Of a stretch of 64,000 bases of DNA, positions 34,468 to 48,238 are shown one piece after another; the first letter of the stretch is position 1; every line of letters starts with the position of its first letter. The notes beneath the pieces were generated by a model. It searched no databases. It saw nothing but the letters and a program-made list of their open reading frames with translations, and was not told where the DNA came from. The stretch is taken from positions 48,140,635 through 48,204,634 of the forward strand of contig NC_064827.1 in NCBI RefSeq assembly GCF_024166365.1, in the 5' to 3' direction. Both the position numbers and the translations under genes were made by a program. The stretch is from Elephas maximus indicus. Its lineage: Eukaryota > Chordata > Mammalia > Proboscidea > Elephantidae.

Positions 34468-34554
34468 TCAGGGTTTTTTCCTCCCACCCCCACTGCAGTC
34501 CCGACCAGCAGGTCCTGCACTGGAGACAACATGGGGCCCCAGGAAGGACACAGG

Positions 34555-34675
34555 CTGGCAGTCAGGAGCCCTGGGCTATGCCTGGCTCTGCCATTCACTG
34601 TGTATGACCTTAGGTCGGTGGCCCCTTGCCCCTACTGAACCTGTTTCTTCACCTGTTTTTATAAATCTGGTCTTC
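34555..34675 (+). mobile_element. MIR fragment
   Basis: 'ggctctgccattcactgtgt' followed by 'atgacctta' and 'ctgtttcttcacctg' are MIR-like. Confidence 0.65.
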
Positions 34676-34879
34676 TGACCCTGCTTCCATCAGCATCCCA
34701 ACCATTCTGCAGAGACCACCCAGGGCTCCTTAGGTCTAGTTCCAGCTGAGCCTTGCTTTGCCTTACCCCTTGCTCCACGTGGAAAATTAACCCTGAGGGT
34801 GACAGTTGTTAAGGCCTCTGCTCAGGAGGACCATTGATAAGTTTTGGGGACAGGATGATAACTAGTTCTGTCACTGACA

Positions 34880-35034
34880 CACACAAAATCCAAAAATCTA
34901 TTGCTGTTGAGTCAGTTCTGACCTATAGGAGAGTAGAACTGTCCTATAAGGTTTCCAAGGAGTGGCTGGTGGATCTGAACTGCCAACCTTTCGTTTAGCA
35001 GCTGAGCTCTCAACCACTGTACCACCAGGACTCT
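34880..35034 (-). mobile_element. AfroSINE (internally deleted)
   Basis: 'ctattgctgttgagtcagtt', 'gtttccaaggagtggctggt', head end 'ccaccaggactctt'. Confidence 0.88.
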
Positions 35035-35039
35035 TCACT

Positions 35040-35860
35040 GACACAACTGACACAGCTATTTTTTATATAAGAGAAAAGGCTATTACTTGATCCTGATCTT
35101 ACCCATTTATTTAAGGAACACATCTGGGTTCACGACAGCCTTTGGGCTTAGTATTGGAGAGAGGGGCTGAATGAGCCATGGTCCCTGCCCAAGAGGACCT
35201 CATGGTATGGAGAAGTGCAGTGGGGATGAAGGGAGGACTCAGATCTTCACCAGGCCAGAGGCAACCAGTGCCCAGTGCCTGAAGAGAGCTGCAAGCATGG
35301 TGCTGTGGACCTGGGTGGGGTCTGTGGAAGGTCTGGAAAGATGGGGAGACTTTGGATAGGTGAAGAGAACCCCAGGGGGAAGAGGCCTGGACCTCAGGAC
35401 ACTTATGGAAAAGGGATGTTGGCTGGTGTACACGGCTTTCTGGGGAGACTGGGGAAACCAAAGGGTCTTCAAAGCTTGACATCAGGGGATTCGATGCTGG
35501 AGGCAGGAGTGCTGAGATGACAGAGCTGAGGAGTGATGTGATGGGAGCTGGGTTTAAGAGCGTTCTCCAGCATCTTAGACAGGCTGGAGAAGAGGTCAAG
35601 GTGAACACAGAGTCTGGGCAGGCGTGACAGCTAGAGGGAGAAGGAAGGAGTACACACCACAGGTATTCTGAAGACAGAGCTGGCAGCCTAGGGACTGACT
35701 AGGTGCCCAGGAGGATGAAGGCACCATGGGCAGCCTGTTAGGGGACGATGAACCCTGACTGATCTCTCTTTGCCCCCTTCTTCCAGAAAGACACTCCCCT
35801 TCTTGGGTCAATAACTCCTTCCTGACTCCCTCTCAGCTCCTCGCTCCTTTAATTTTTTTT
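35040..35860. other. GABBR2 intron, no feature recognised
   Basis: Open frames on both strands here, up to 165 codons, match no protein I know and lack splice context. Confidence 0.5.
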
Positions 35861-35864
35861 CCTT

Positions 35865-36100
35865 AAAAATCAAACAAAAACTTTATTTTGGAATAATTTT
35901 AGATTTATGGAAAACTTGTAAAGATAGTACAGAGAGTTCCCTTCATCCAGCTTCCCCTAACGGGAAGATCTTACATAGTGATAGAATCTACACAACCATG
36001 GTACAGTTAACAAAACCAAGATACTGACATTGGTACAATACTAGCTAATTCAGACTACACTTGGGTCACACCAGGTTTTCCTTCTTTTTTTTTTTTTGTC
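35865..36100 (-). mobile_element. old L1 fragment
   Basis: 'ttttagatttatggaaaact' and 'gatagtacagagagttccc' are typical reverse-oriented L1ME-type 3' sequence. Confidence 0.75.
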
Positions 36101-36309
36101 TGTTTCAGGCTCTAACCTTTTTTTACTTTTGAGCTCTACCCAAGTCGAACTTCTCTCTACACAGACCAGCAGGGGGCTCCAAAGAGGACAAGGCCTCTGG
36201 CTGGCTCACTTTCCCAATGCTGGGCAGGAGAATGTCTGAAAAATCTCTCCAGGGTGGTCCTGAAGGTCAGCCCTTCACATGAATGGAAAATGGAAGTGGC
36301 TGTTAAAAA

Positions 36310-36775
36310 TGGTTATTCCTTTTGACCTAGCAATACTACTTCTGGGACTCTGGCCTAAGGGAATAACTGAAAATAACGAAAATGTGTTACGCAGAAAAAA
36401 AAGTTCATTGATAATATTAAATTGGAAACAACTCTAATGCTCACCAGTAAGGGATCAAGGGTCGAGTAAATGATGGCACTATCCCTCAATGATGGTTATG
36501 ACTGTGGGACAACACCAAGGGGAAAAAAAAGTGAAAGAAGAAAAATACAAAATGCTATGTGTGCTATAATTCCAGTTTTATCTTAAAACGTATCATCTAT
36601 TAGCCATTTAAGGAAAAAAAAAAAAAACACTGGAAGGAAACACATAAAAAATATTTACAGTGATTATTTTGAGGTGGTGGGACTATGGAAACCCCTGAAA
36701 GTTTACTGAAAAATCTGGTTTCTATCTTTCTACATTTCCCAAACCTTGCATAATATGAACTGTTTTCATTATGAG
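36310..36775 (+). mobile_element. old L1 3' end
   Basis: 'gacctagcaatactacttct' and 'attaaattggaaacaactct' then 'gaggtggtgggactatgg' follow the L1M ORF2-end and 3' UTR order, ending ~70 bp from exon 15. Confidence 0.75.
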
Positions 36776-36811
36776 GGAAAAAAAAGCGAAGAAAACCCAG
36801 CAATCCGCTTA

Positions 36812-37261
<450 letters not shown>

Positions 37262-37524
37262 CTACAGCTGTCTGGATTTCCTTCACCCTCACAAGTGGTT
37301 CACCCATAGACCCACACGAGGCCAGAGTGGGAAGAAACTTCAGACGTGATCGAGACCACCTCCCCTCACTGGCCCAGAGAGGAGAAAGGGGCTTGCCCAA
37401 GGCCACACTGCAATATGGTGGCCAAAGTGGACTATGACTAGAATGAAGGTTAAGAGGCACAATTTACTTTGAGCAATTTGCAGATGAAGATAAGGTAGAA
37501 CCTTGTAAAAAGGCAACTCGTCTG

Positions 37525-37970
37525 TAGTGGATTGAATGGTGGCCCCCAAAAAGATATGGCCACATCCTAATCTATTGTACGTCTGAACATGACCTTATTT
37601 GGAAAGAGTCTTTGCAGAATGTAATGAAGTTAATGATCTGTAGATACGATCATCCTGGATCATCCAAATGGGCTCTAAATCCAGTTACGAAGTGGCCTTA
37701 TGAGAGAGGAGGAGACAGACACAGAGAGCCATGTGAAGACAGAAGCAGAGACTGGAGCAATGCAGCCACAAGTCAAGGAACGCCTGGAGCCACCAGAAGC
37801 TGGAAGAGGCCAGGAAGGAGTCTTTCCTAGAGCCTTCAATAGGAGAGTGGCCCTGTGAACACCTTGATTTTGGACTTTAGGCCTCCAGAACGACGAGAGA
37901 ATACATTTCTGTTGTTTCAAGCCACCTGCTTTGTGGTAATTTATTATAGCAGCCACAGGAAATGACCACA
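37525..37970 (+). mobile_element. MLT1-type solo LTR
   Basis: 'tggattgaatggtggccccc', 'tgaccttatttggaaagagt', 'gccatgtgaagacagaagca' and 'ggcctccagaacgacgagag' are in MLT1 order. Old and non-coding. Confidence 0.85.
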
Positions 37971-38439
37971 CCAATTATGAATGGCATAGGCTGCTGTACA
38001 GTGGGGAGTGCCCGTCTCTGGAGGTATGGAAGCAGTTAGTGGATGGCCACTTGTTGCAGATGCTCAGGGTGGGGTGGGGGACTGAAACATGTGACAGAGG
38101 TGGGCCTTTTCCAGCCCTGTGAGTCTATGGTTCCAGAGCAGAAAGGACTGTGGGATGGGATTTCAGTCTCAGAGGAGGCTGAATTCAACCAGTCCACACC
38201 AAGAAGCCCTACGTGCCTGTGAACAGCTTCTTGTGTACACTACAAATGGCAGAGCACCTGTGCTGTCAAATACAGCTTTTATTGACATGATCTGGCTGAA
38301 GGTTTTCACTTCACCGGGAGAGACACAGTCATCTCCAACCACTTTTGGAAGTAGGAGGCTGGCGAAAATAATGAATAATCAAAACATTACAGATAAGACG
38401 TAAGTTTCAAGATGCCAATATGATTCACCATAATCTAAT

Positions 38440-38720
38440 TTCACAGACTCTCAGAATCAAGGAACATCATGGCTGGAAGGGATCGTGGAGAGTATCTAGT
38501 TTCACTCTCTGGAGTACTCAACAAGGGCTGGGACACTGAAACGCAGGTCATCGACGTGGCACACTTCCCGCGATAGGGAGCTCGTTCCTTCCCAGGGTGC
38601 TCCAGTCCATGTGTGGACACTGCTGTTACGCAAATCCTTCTTTACACGGAGTTGAGGTCTGCCTTTCCACACCTTGCCTGTGGTCATAGTTTTGCCCTCA
38701 GGTCAGTTCCACCTGTCTTT
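38440..38720 (-). mobile_element. CR1/L3-like LINE fragment
   Basis: 'catggctggaagggatcgtg' and 'gggagctcgttccttcccag' resemble the ancient CR1/L3 3' region. Family assignment is from memory of the pattern. Confidence 0.5.
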
Positions 38721-39262
38721 GACCGCTCTTTCATGTTTCTGGTGACCATGTCCCCTGAGTCTGTCCTTCTCCAAGCCCAGAACCTCTGACCAGTCCTGAA
38801 GGTCCCATTTCCACTGGGGATACCTCCTGCGGACACCTCCAAGGTCATTACCTCTTGGGGCCCTGATGGCTATTCTGGGGTGACTCCTTGAAGGACATGG
38901 CATCTAGCAGCAGTAGGTAAGAACACATTTTAGCAGCACAATAAATTCTGGTTTATTTGGCTTTTGGATAAGAGTTCATTCTTGGCCTCTAAGTGGAGGC
39001 CACACAGAGGCAGATGGTGGTTTAACTTTCCTATGGAAAAATCTAAAGAGGGTGTAGTGGCAAGCTTCCTGTCACTGGAGGGATTTAAGTGGAGGAATCA
39101 CTTGTCCGGGATGTGGGAGAGAAGATTGAAGGAGCAACTCTGGATAAGGAAGGGTGAGGCTGACCTTTCAAGACCTTCCTAACTCTGAAATTCCACAATT
39201 GTGTTAGGTGGACTGGGCTTGTGATCTCTGATGTTAATAGATGGGTAGAATGGGAGGATGAG

Positions 39263-39585
39263 GCACTGGCGGTTTAGTGGTACGATTCTCGCCTTCCATG
39301 CAGAAGGTCTGGGTTTGATTCCCAGCCAACGAACCTCATGTGCAGCCCCCACCTATCTGTCGGTGGAGGCTTGGGTCTCGTTATAATGCTGAACAGGTTT
39401 CAGTGGAGCTTCCAGAAAGGCCTGGTGATCTATTTCCAAAAAATCGGGCAATGAAAACCTTATGCATCACAATGGTCTGATTCACAACTGATTATGGGGA
39501 AGGTGCAGGACCAGGCAGCATTTTGTTCCCTTGTGCACGGGGTTGCCATGAGTCGGGGGCTGACTTGACAGCAGCTAACAACAAT
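39263..39585 (+). mobile_element. tRNA-Gly-headed SINE with RTE-like tail, full length
   Basis: The head 'gcactggcggtttagtggta' to 'gggtttgattcccagcc' is like tRNA-Gly(GCC). The body follows with 'ataatgctgaacaggtttca'. The tail 'gttgccatgagtcggg' ... 'gcagctaacaacaa' is shared with the RTE 3' end. The head is mutated in the stems, so it is not a functional tRNA gene. Confidence 0.85.
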
Positions 39586-39599
39586 AGAGTGAAAAGAGT

Positions 39600-39745
39600 A
39601 CTGGGTCTGGCGACTGGGGGTTACCAGGTAGCCTCTGGCAAACTGTTCAACTTCCCTGAACCTTACTTTCCTTATCGATGAAATGGGGATGACTCCTCTC
39701 ACCTCCCACGGATTTAGAAAGAATCCAGTGAAATGCTGGATGTAA
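39600..39745 (+). mobile_element. MIR fragment
   Basis: 'cttaccttccttatcgatg'-type MIR core ('ttactttccttatcgatgaa', then 'atggggatgactcctctcac'). Confidence 0.65.
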
Positions 39746-39814
39746 ACATGTGCTGAATGTCAACAGACCCCTGTTCCCGGGAGTAGCACAGTGGCAGTTG
39801 TGAGGGATGCCCAT

Positions 39815-40010
39815 AGGTTTTAGGGTATTCTCTGGTTAAGCTCTTGACTCTGCCACTTACCAGCTGAGTGGCCTTGGGCAAGACACCAAGCCTCAGGGTC
39901 TTCATCGGTGAAATGGGGATATAATTTGTATCTATTGCATAGAGTTGTGGCAGGAATTCAGGTAACATGTGGCTGGCACTGGGCCGGGCATAGGATAAGT
40001 GCTTAGTCAG
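39815..40010 (+). mobile_element. MIR
   Basis: 'ctctgccacttaccagctga' and 'ggccttgggcaagacacc' plus 'gaaatggggatataatttgt' follow MIR order. It ends ~100 bp from exon 14. Confidence 0.85.
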
Positions 40011-40030
40011 GGGTGCTCTGTTAATTTTTA

Positions 40031-41529
<1,499 letters not shown>

Positions 41530-41632
41530 CTGACCCTCACTCCTGAATATCTCAGCATGTATTTCCTAAGAACAATGAGATTCTCTTACATAAACACATC
41601 CAGCTACTGAATTTTGGAAATTTAACACTGAT

Positions 41633-44600
41633 GTTGTTGTTAGCTGCCGTCCAGTTGGTTCCAACTCATAGTGACCCTATGCACAACAGGACGAAACACC
41701 GCCCAGTCCTGAGCCATCCTTACAATCATTGCTATGCTTGAGCTCATTGTTGCAGCCACTGTATCAATCTACCTCGTCGACAGTCTTCCTCCCTTCTGCT
41801 GATCCTGTACTTTGCCAAGCATGATGTCCTTCTCCAGGGACTGATCCCTCCTGACACCATGTCCAAGGTATGTAAGATGCAGTCTCACCATCCTTGCTTC
41901 TAAGGAGCATTCTGGTTGTACTTCGTCTAAGACAGATTTGTTCGTTCTTTTGGCAGTCCATGGTATACTCAATAATCTTCGCCAACAACACAATTCAAAG
42001 GCGTCAACTCTTCTTCAGTCTTCCTTTTTCATTGTCCAGCTTTCACATGCATATGATACGATTGGATATAGCACGGCTTGGGTCAGGCACACCTTAGTCT
42101 TCAAGGTGACTTTCCCTGCTTTTCAATACTTTAAAGAGGTCCTTTGCAGCAGATTTATCCAATGCAACGCGTCGATTGATTTCTTGACTGCTGCTTCCAT
42201 GGCTATTGATGATGGATCCAAGTAAAATGAAATCCTTGACAACTTCAATCTTTTCTCCGTTTATCATGATGTTGCTCATTGGTCCAGTTGTGAGGATTTT
42301 TGTTTTCTTTATGTTGATGTGCAAGCCATACTAAAGGCTGTGGTCTTTGATCTTCATTAGTAAGTCCTTCAAGTCGTTTTCACTTTGAGCAGGCGAGGTT
42401 GTGTCATCTGCATAATGCAGGTTGTTAATGAGTCTTCCTCCATTCCTGATGCCCCATTCTTCTTCATATAGTCCAGCTTCTCAGATTATTTGCTCAGCAT
42501 ACAGATTGACTAGGTATGGTGAAAGGACACAACCCTGATGCACACCTTTCCTGACTTTAAACCATTCAGTATCCCCTTGTTCTGTCCAAACAACTGCCTC
42601 TTGATCTACGTAAAGGTTCCTCACGAGCACAATTAAGTGTTCTGGAATTCCCATTCTTCACAATGTTATCCATAATTTGTTATGATCCACACAGTTGAAT
42701 GCCTTTGCATAGTCAATAAAACACAGGTAAACATCCTTCTGGTATTCTCTGCTTTCAGCCAGGATCCATCTGACATCAGCGATGATATCCCTTGTTCCAC
42801 GTCCTCTTCTGAAACCGGCCTGAATTTCTGGCAGTTCCCTGTCAATATACTGCTGCAGCCATTTTTGAATGACCTTCAGCAAAATTTTGCTTGCGTGTGA
42901 TATTGTTTTATAATTTCCGCATTTGGTTGGATCACCTTTCCTGGGAATAGGCATAAATACGGATCTTTTCCAGCCAGTTGCCAGGAAGCTGTCTTCCATA
43001 TTTCTTGGCATAGACGAGTGAGCACCTCCAATGCTGTATCCGTTTGTTGAAACATCTCAATTGATATTCTGTCAATTCCTGGAGCCTTGTTTTTCGCCAA
43101 TGCCTTCAGAGCAGCTTGGACTTCTTCCTTCAGTACCATCGGTTCCTGATCATATGCCCTCTTGAAATGGTTGAATATCAGCTAGTTCTTTTTGGTATAA
43201 TGACTCTGTGTATTCCTTCCACCTTCTTTTGATGCTTCCTGCATCGTTTAATATCTTTCCCATAGAATCCTTCACTATTGCAACTTGAGGCTTGAATTTT
43301 TTCTTCAGTTCTTTCCGCTTGAGAAATGCCAAGTGTGTTCTTCCTTTTTGGTTTTCCATCTCCAGCTCTTGGCACATGTCATTATAATACTTTACTTTGT
43401 CTTCTTGAGACGCCCTTTGAAATCTTGTTCAGTTCTTTTACTTCATCAATTCTTCCTTTTGCTTTAGCTGTTTGACATTCGAGAGCAAATTTCAGAGTCT
43501 CCTCTGACATTCATCTTGGTCTTTTCTTTCTTTCCTGTCTTTTCAACGACCTTTTGCTTTCTTCATGTATGATGTTCTTGATGTCATTCTACAACTCATC
43601 TGGTCTTTGGTCACTAGTGTTCAATGCGTCAAATCTATTCTTGAGATGGTCTCTAAATTCAGGTGGGATATACTCAAGGCCATATCTTGGCTCTTGTGGT
43701 CTTGCTCTAATTTTCTTCAGTTTCAGCTTGAACTTGCATAGGAGCAATTGGCGGTCTGTTCCACAGTCAGCCCCTGGCCTTGTTCTGACTGATGATATTG
43801 AGCTTTTCTACTGCCTCTTTCCACAGATGTAGTCAATTTGGTTCCTGTGTATTCCATCTGGCAAGGTCTATGTGTATAGTCACTGTTTACGCTGGTGAAA
43901 GAAGGTATTTTCAATGAAGAAGTCATTGGTCTTCCAAAATTCTATCATTTGATCTCTGGCATTGTTTCTATCACCAAGGCCATATTTTCCAACTAACAAT
44001 CCTTCTTCTTTGTTTCCAACTTTTGCATTCCAATCATCAGTAATTATCAATGCATCCTGACTACATGTTTGATCAATTTCAGACTGCAGAAGCTGATAAA
44101 AATCTTCAATTTATTCATCTTTGGCCTTGGTGGTTGGTGCATAAATTTGAATAATAGTCGTATTAACTGGTCTTCCTTGTAGGCGTATGGGTATTATCCT
44201 ATCACTGACAACGCTGTACTTCAGGATAGATCTTGAAATGTTCTTTTTGACGATGAATGCAACAACATTCCTCTTCAAGGTGTCATTCCCAGCATAGCAC
44301 ACCATATGATTGTCCGATTCAAGATGGCTATTTCAGCTCACTAATGTCTAGGATATTGATGTTTATGTGTTCCACTTCATTTTTGATGATTTCCAATTTT
44401 CCTAGATTCATACTTCATACATTCCAGGTTCCAATTATTAATGGATGTTTGCAGCTGTTTCTTCTCATTTTGAGTTGTGCCACATCAGCAAATGAAGGTC
44501 CCAAAAGCTTTACTCCATCCACGTCGTTAAGGTCAACTCTACTTTGAGGAGGCAGCTCTTCCCAAGTCGTCTTTTGAGTGCCTTCCAACCTGGGGGGCTC

Positions 44601-44832
44601 ATCTTTCGGGACTATATCAGACAATGTTCCACTGCTATTCATAAGGTTTTCACTGGCTAATGCTTTTCAGAAGTAGACTGCCGGGTCCTTCTTCCTAGTC
44701 TGTCTTAGTCTGGAAGCTCAGCTCAGCTGCAATCTGTCCTTCATGGGTGACCCTGCTGGTATCTGAATACCGGTGGCATAGCTTCCAGCATCACAGCAAC
44801 ATGCAAGCCCCCATAGTATGACGAACTGACAG
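41633..44832 (-). mobile_element. full-length BovB/RTE LINE (degenerate)
   Basis: A 3.2 kb element, the normal length for RTE, flanked by an 8 bp duplication 'acactgat' (41625-41632 and 44833-44840). On the minus strand the 5' end reads CTGTCAGTTCGTCATAC. Near the start is the endonuclease opening KHPLIIGTWNV (~44415). The reverse transcriptase is recognisable at 42658-43140: PRKGDPTKCGNYKTISH, ELPEIQAGFRRGRGTRDII and YLCFIDYAKAFNCVDH, the last containing the first catalytic block. Frameshifts and stops break the single RTE frame into short pieces (e.g. 43011-42658, 43139-42876, 44642-44415), so it is inactive. It lies in the same orientation as GABBR2. Confidence 0.93.
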
Positions 44833-45000
44833 ACACTGATACAGTACTATTATTTAATATCCTATCAATTTTCAAATTCCACAAACTGGCCCAATAATGT
44901 CCTTTAAAGCAATTTTCCCCCCCATAGCAGGACCCAATCCAGGACTTTATATTGCATTTACTTGCTATACCTCTTCAGTCTCCTTTAACCTAAAACATTT

Positions 45001-45541
45001 GCATTGTGCAAATCTGCTGCAAAAGACCTCTTTAAAGTGTTAAAAAGCAAAGATGTCACCTTGAGGACTAAGGTGTGCCTGATCCAAGCCATGGTGTTTT
45101 CAATCACCTCATATGCATGCGAAAGCTGGACAAGAATAAGGAAGACTGAGGAAGAATTGATGCCTTTGAATTATGTTGTTGGTGAAGAATACTGAATACA
45201 CCATTTACTGCCAGAAGAACAAACAAATCTGTCTTGGAAGAAGTACAACCAGAATGCTCCTTAGAAGCGACAGTAGTGAGAATTTGTCTCACTTACCTCG
45301 GATATGTTATCGGGAGGGACCAGTCCCTGGAAAAGGACATCATGCTTGGTAAAGTAAAGGGTCAGGAAAAGAGGGGACGACCCTCAGTGAGATGGATGGA
45401 CACAGTGGCTGCAGTGATGGGCTCCAACACAGCAATGATTGTGAGGATGGCACAGGACCCAGGGGCAGTGTTTTATTCTGTTGTACATAAGGTTGCTATG
45501 AGTTTGAACCGAGTTGACGGCACCTAACGATAACAACAATC
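45001..45541 (+). mobile_element. 5'-truncated BovB/RTE LINE, opposite orientation
   Basis: Encodes the RTE C-terminus: KSAAKDLFKVLKSKDVTLRT, then EEVQPECSLEATVVRICLT and GRPSVRWMDTVAAVMGSNT. It ends 'gacggcacctaacgataaca'. It is the inverted equivalent of 41633-42165 in the neighbouring full-length copy. Confidence 0.92.
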
Positions 45542-46318
45542 TCAAATAATTACTCAGTGTACTTTTGTTTTGCATGTTATTTTGATGTGTCCAAGTCGTT
45601 TTGTAGAACGTCCCTCAATTTGGGTTTGTCTAACTGTCTTTTTCTGATTTCATTCGGGCTATCCATTCTTTTATCCATTCTTGGCAGGAATCCTATATAA
45701 GTGATGGTCTGGCCCCCCTTCCCATGTGAAGGCACTTTGTTCCATTGTTGCTGACGTTACCTGCGATATTTGGTTAAGGTGATGGCTGCCAGATTCCTCC
45801 ACTTGAATGGCACCATTTCCCCTTTGTAATTAATAACCTGTGGGGCTGACTTTGAGACCATGTGAGTATCATGTTCCCCCACAAGCATCAACTCCGTGGT
45901 TTCAGCATTCACTGATGCTTCTCACTTGAATTGCTCATTACTTTGGTGGTTGCGAATTGGTGTTTTTCTAACTCTATCATTCCGTTTAAAGACCTGGCAT
46001 TCTACTGCCAACACGAGTTTGCCCTTCCTTCGATTTTCTGATTTACATCAGTATGGACGTATGAGTTCCTTTTTTATTCACTGTCTTATGATTCATTATT
46101 ATCGTCGCTCATTTTGATGAGCAATGTTTTTCAAGATTTAGCCAGTGGAGAACCCCTTCATGCTGCCTCTTGTGTTTTTTCAACACGTCCTCACAATTTT
46201 TTTTGAGCACTTTCTTACTTCCTAGGACGAGATGTTTTAGGCTCTTCTTGTACTTTCCTTGCCTTAACCTTGGAATCAGACATTTTCCAAAGAATCTTGG
46301 TTCTTTTTTAGTGGAGGG

Positions 46319-46480
46319 TAAAACAAAAAACCCATTGCTGTCGAGTCAATTCCGACTCATAGTGACCCTGCAGGACAGAGTAGAACTGCTCCATAGGGTT
46401 TCCAAGGAGCAGCTGGTAGATTCGAAATCTGACCTTTTGGTTGGCAGCCAAGTTCTTAACCACTGTGTCACCAGGGCTCC
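46319..46480 (-). mobile_element. AfroSINE
   Basis: 'cccattgctgtcgagtcaat', 'gggtttccaaggagcagctg', head end 'gtcaccagggctcc'. Confidence 0.92.
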
Positions 46481-48031
46481 GACTCAAGGCAATCTCATGT
46501 GTGCAGAGATAGACACAGGTAGAGATAAAATCTAAAACCACAGGGTTCTTGCTTGCCTCCCCCAGTCCATATTTGTATCTCCCCTGGTTTCCAACAACAT
46601 CAAAATATTTACTCATTTGCTTGATATTACAATAGGCACAATATAGTTTCAGAATTGCTATATCCATATACTATCAACAACAAATTTACTAAGTAAAGGT
46701 GAAGATGTTTTTGCAAATCTGTTTGCCTTTAGAATTGATCCCGCTGAGTGTATATCATCAAAGAACTATGTTCAGGATTTTGTGTTCTGATGGGCTTGTC
46801 CTGCTGAGGCTAGAGTAAAGTCATACCTCTGAGGGCAAGGGGTGGGCATCTCTAGGGTCAATCACTAGGAAGAAATGGCACTTTGGTAGGATGCCGAGGT
46901 GTGAAAGGCAGGCCTTACGCAGGTTAGGGATGAACATCCTATTTCTTTTGGCCCTGGTCTCTAGGCCTGGCCTTTGAATCAGGCGATGGCTTGGGGTCCT
47001 GCGAGTTGAGGAAAGATGGTGCTCCCCATATGGAAGCAGGAAGAACTAGGAGGATGGGGCTTGCAGGCTCAGGCCATTTTGTAACCACACTCTCCAAAAG
47101 CATCTCTCTCAGACTTGATGAGATGAGAAAGTGTCAGCCACAGAAAGCTTGTCTCATTCTCTTTGGCCCACAGCCATTGAATCTACACTTGGGCCGGAGT
47201 GCTAAGGGGTAGCAGAGCCCCCTGAAGTGAGTACTAATGAGAGTCAGCCCAGAAGAAGGTGGTCTCCAGGAACCGAAGTTAGAGTGGCCAGTTCTAGAGA
47301 TTTCCCCTCCATTGCCACCCACCCAGGAACTGGCCTGGATTTTACTATGGAAGATGGTGGTCTTCAGACTTGGCCCAAGGTCAGCAGTGAGTGAGTGGCA
47401 GAAGCTGGGTTTCTGCAACGTCTGACAGGCAAGCAGACATCGGAATCCAGAAGCGCAGGTCCATTACCATCATGGATGAATAGCAAACTCATTAATGATG
47501 ATTCTGTCTGTTGTTTCACAATGAAAGGCAGTAAATTATGATGGAATCTTAGATTCTCAGCGTTAGAGAGGACTTCAGAGGTCCTGTCATACACCATTGT
47601 TCAATGTAATGAAAACTATTTATGGGAATCTAACAACGGTTATCTGGCTTATATAACTCCAGTGCCAGGGAGCCCCCTCCCTCCCACCCTTGGTTAGATG
47701 GATGAACAGTTCTTTTACTGAACCAGAACCTTCTCCTCCTGTACCTCCACCCAGGATAAGACCTAACTCTCCTTTTTGAGTGTGTATACTCTTCGTCAGG
47801 AGGGGAGATGTGCAGAGAAGTGATGCACCACCTTGTGCCTTTCCCCCACATGCTGGCCCCAGTCCTTCCACCTGCTTGAGTTCATCACAATCCACAGGCC
47901 TAGAACTGAGCCCATCACGTAAAGCTGAGCAAGTGTGCCTGTTCCCTTTGCTCCAGATTGCCTTGGCTTTCTTCGTAACTGTCTTCCACTGGTGAGTCAT
48001 GTTCCTTAAGGTTGACAAAATCCTATCAAGG
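46481..48031. other. GABBR2 intron, little recognised
   Basis: A possible CR1/L3 scrap is at 47535-47585 ('gagaggacttcagaggtcct'). Otherwise no element or exon is seen. Confidence 0.45.
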
Positions 48032-48238
48032 AGCCCTGGTGGCCCAATTGTTATGTGCTCAGCTGCTAACTGAAAGGTTGGCAGTTTGGACCTACCTAGT
48101 GACTCTGCAGGAGAAATACCTGGCGATTTGCTTCCATAAAGATTACAACCAAGAAAACCTTACAGACCAGTTGTACTCTGTCACATTGGGTCACTGTGAG
48201 TGAAAAACTACTTGACGGCACCCAATACTATCAACAAG
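48032..48238 (+). mobile_element. AfroSINE (long form)
   Basis: 'ggagccctggtggcccaatt', body 'cgatttgcttccataaagat', tail 'ctacttgacggcacccaata'. Confidence 0.9.

Larger units (their letters stand above)
41530..46200 (-). mobile_element. old L1 (L1ME-type) split by two RTE insertions
   Basis: Three pieces fit in order: 41530-41632 ('tcagcatgtatttcctaaga'), 44841-45000 ('cccaataatgtcctttaaag', 'caggacccaatccaggactt') and 45542-46200 ('tgtagaacgtccctcaattt', 'gggtttgtctaactgtcttt'). The full-length RTE and the inverted RTE fragment lie in the gaps. Confidence 0.75.

Noticed and set aside
35111-35608. 165-codon open frame on the minus strand inside GABBR2 intron 15
   Set aside because: No similarity to any family I know. 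Pro/Ser-rich by chance composition and not joined in phase to GABBR2 exons.
39263-39335. tRNA-Gly-like sequence as a functional tRNA gene
   Set aside because: Stem pairing is broken by several changes, and the sequence continues into a SINE body and RTE-like tail.
42658-44642. RTE open frames as a host gene
   Set aside because: RT and endonuclease motifs, element ends and the TSD show a dead LINE with multiple frameshifts.
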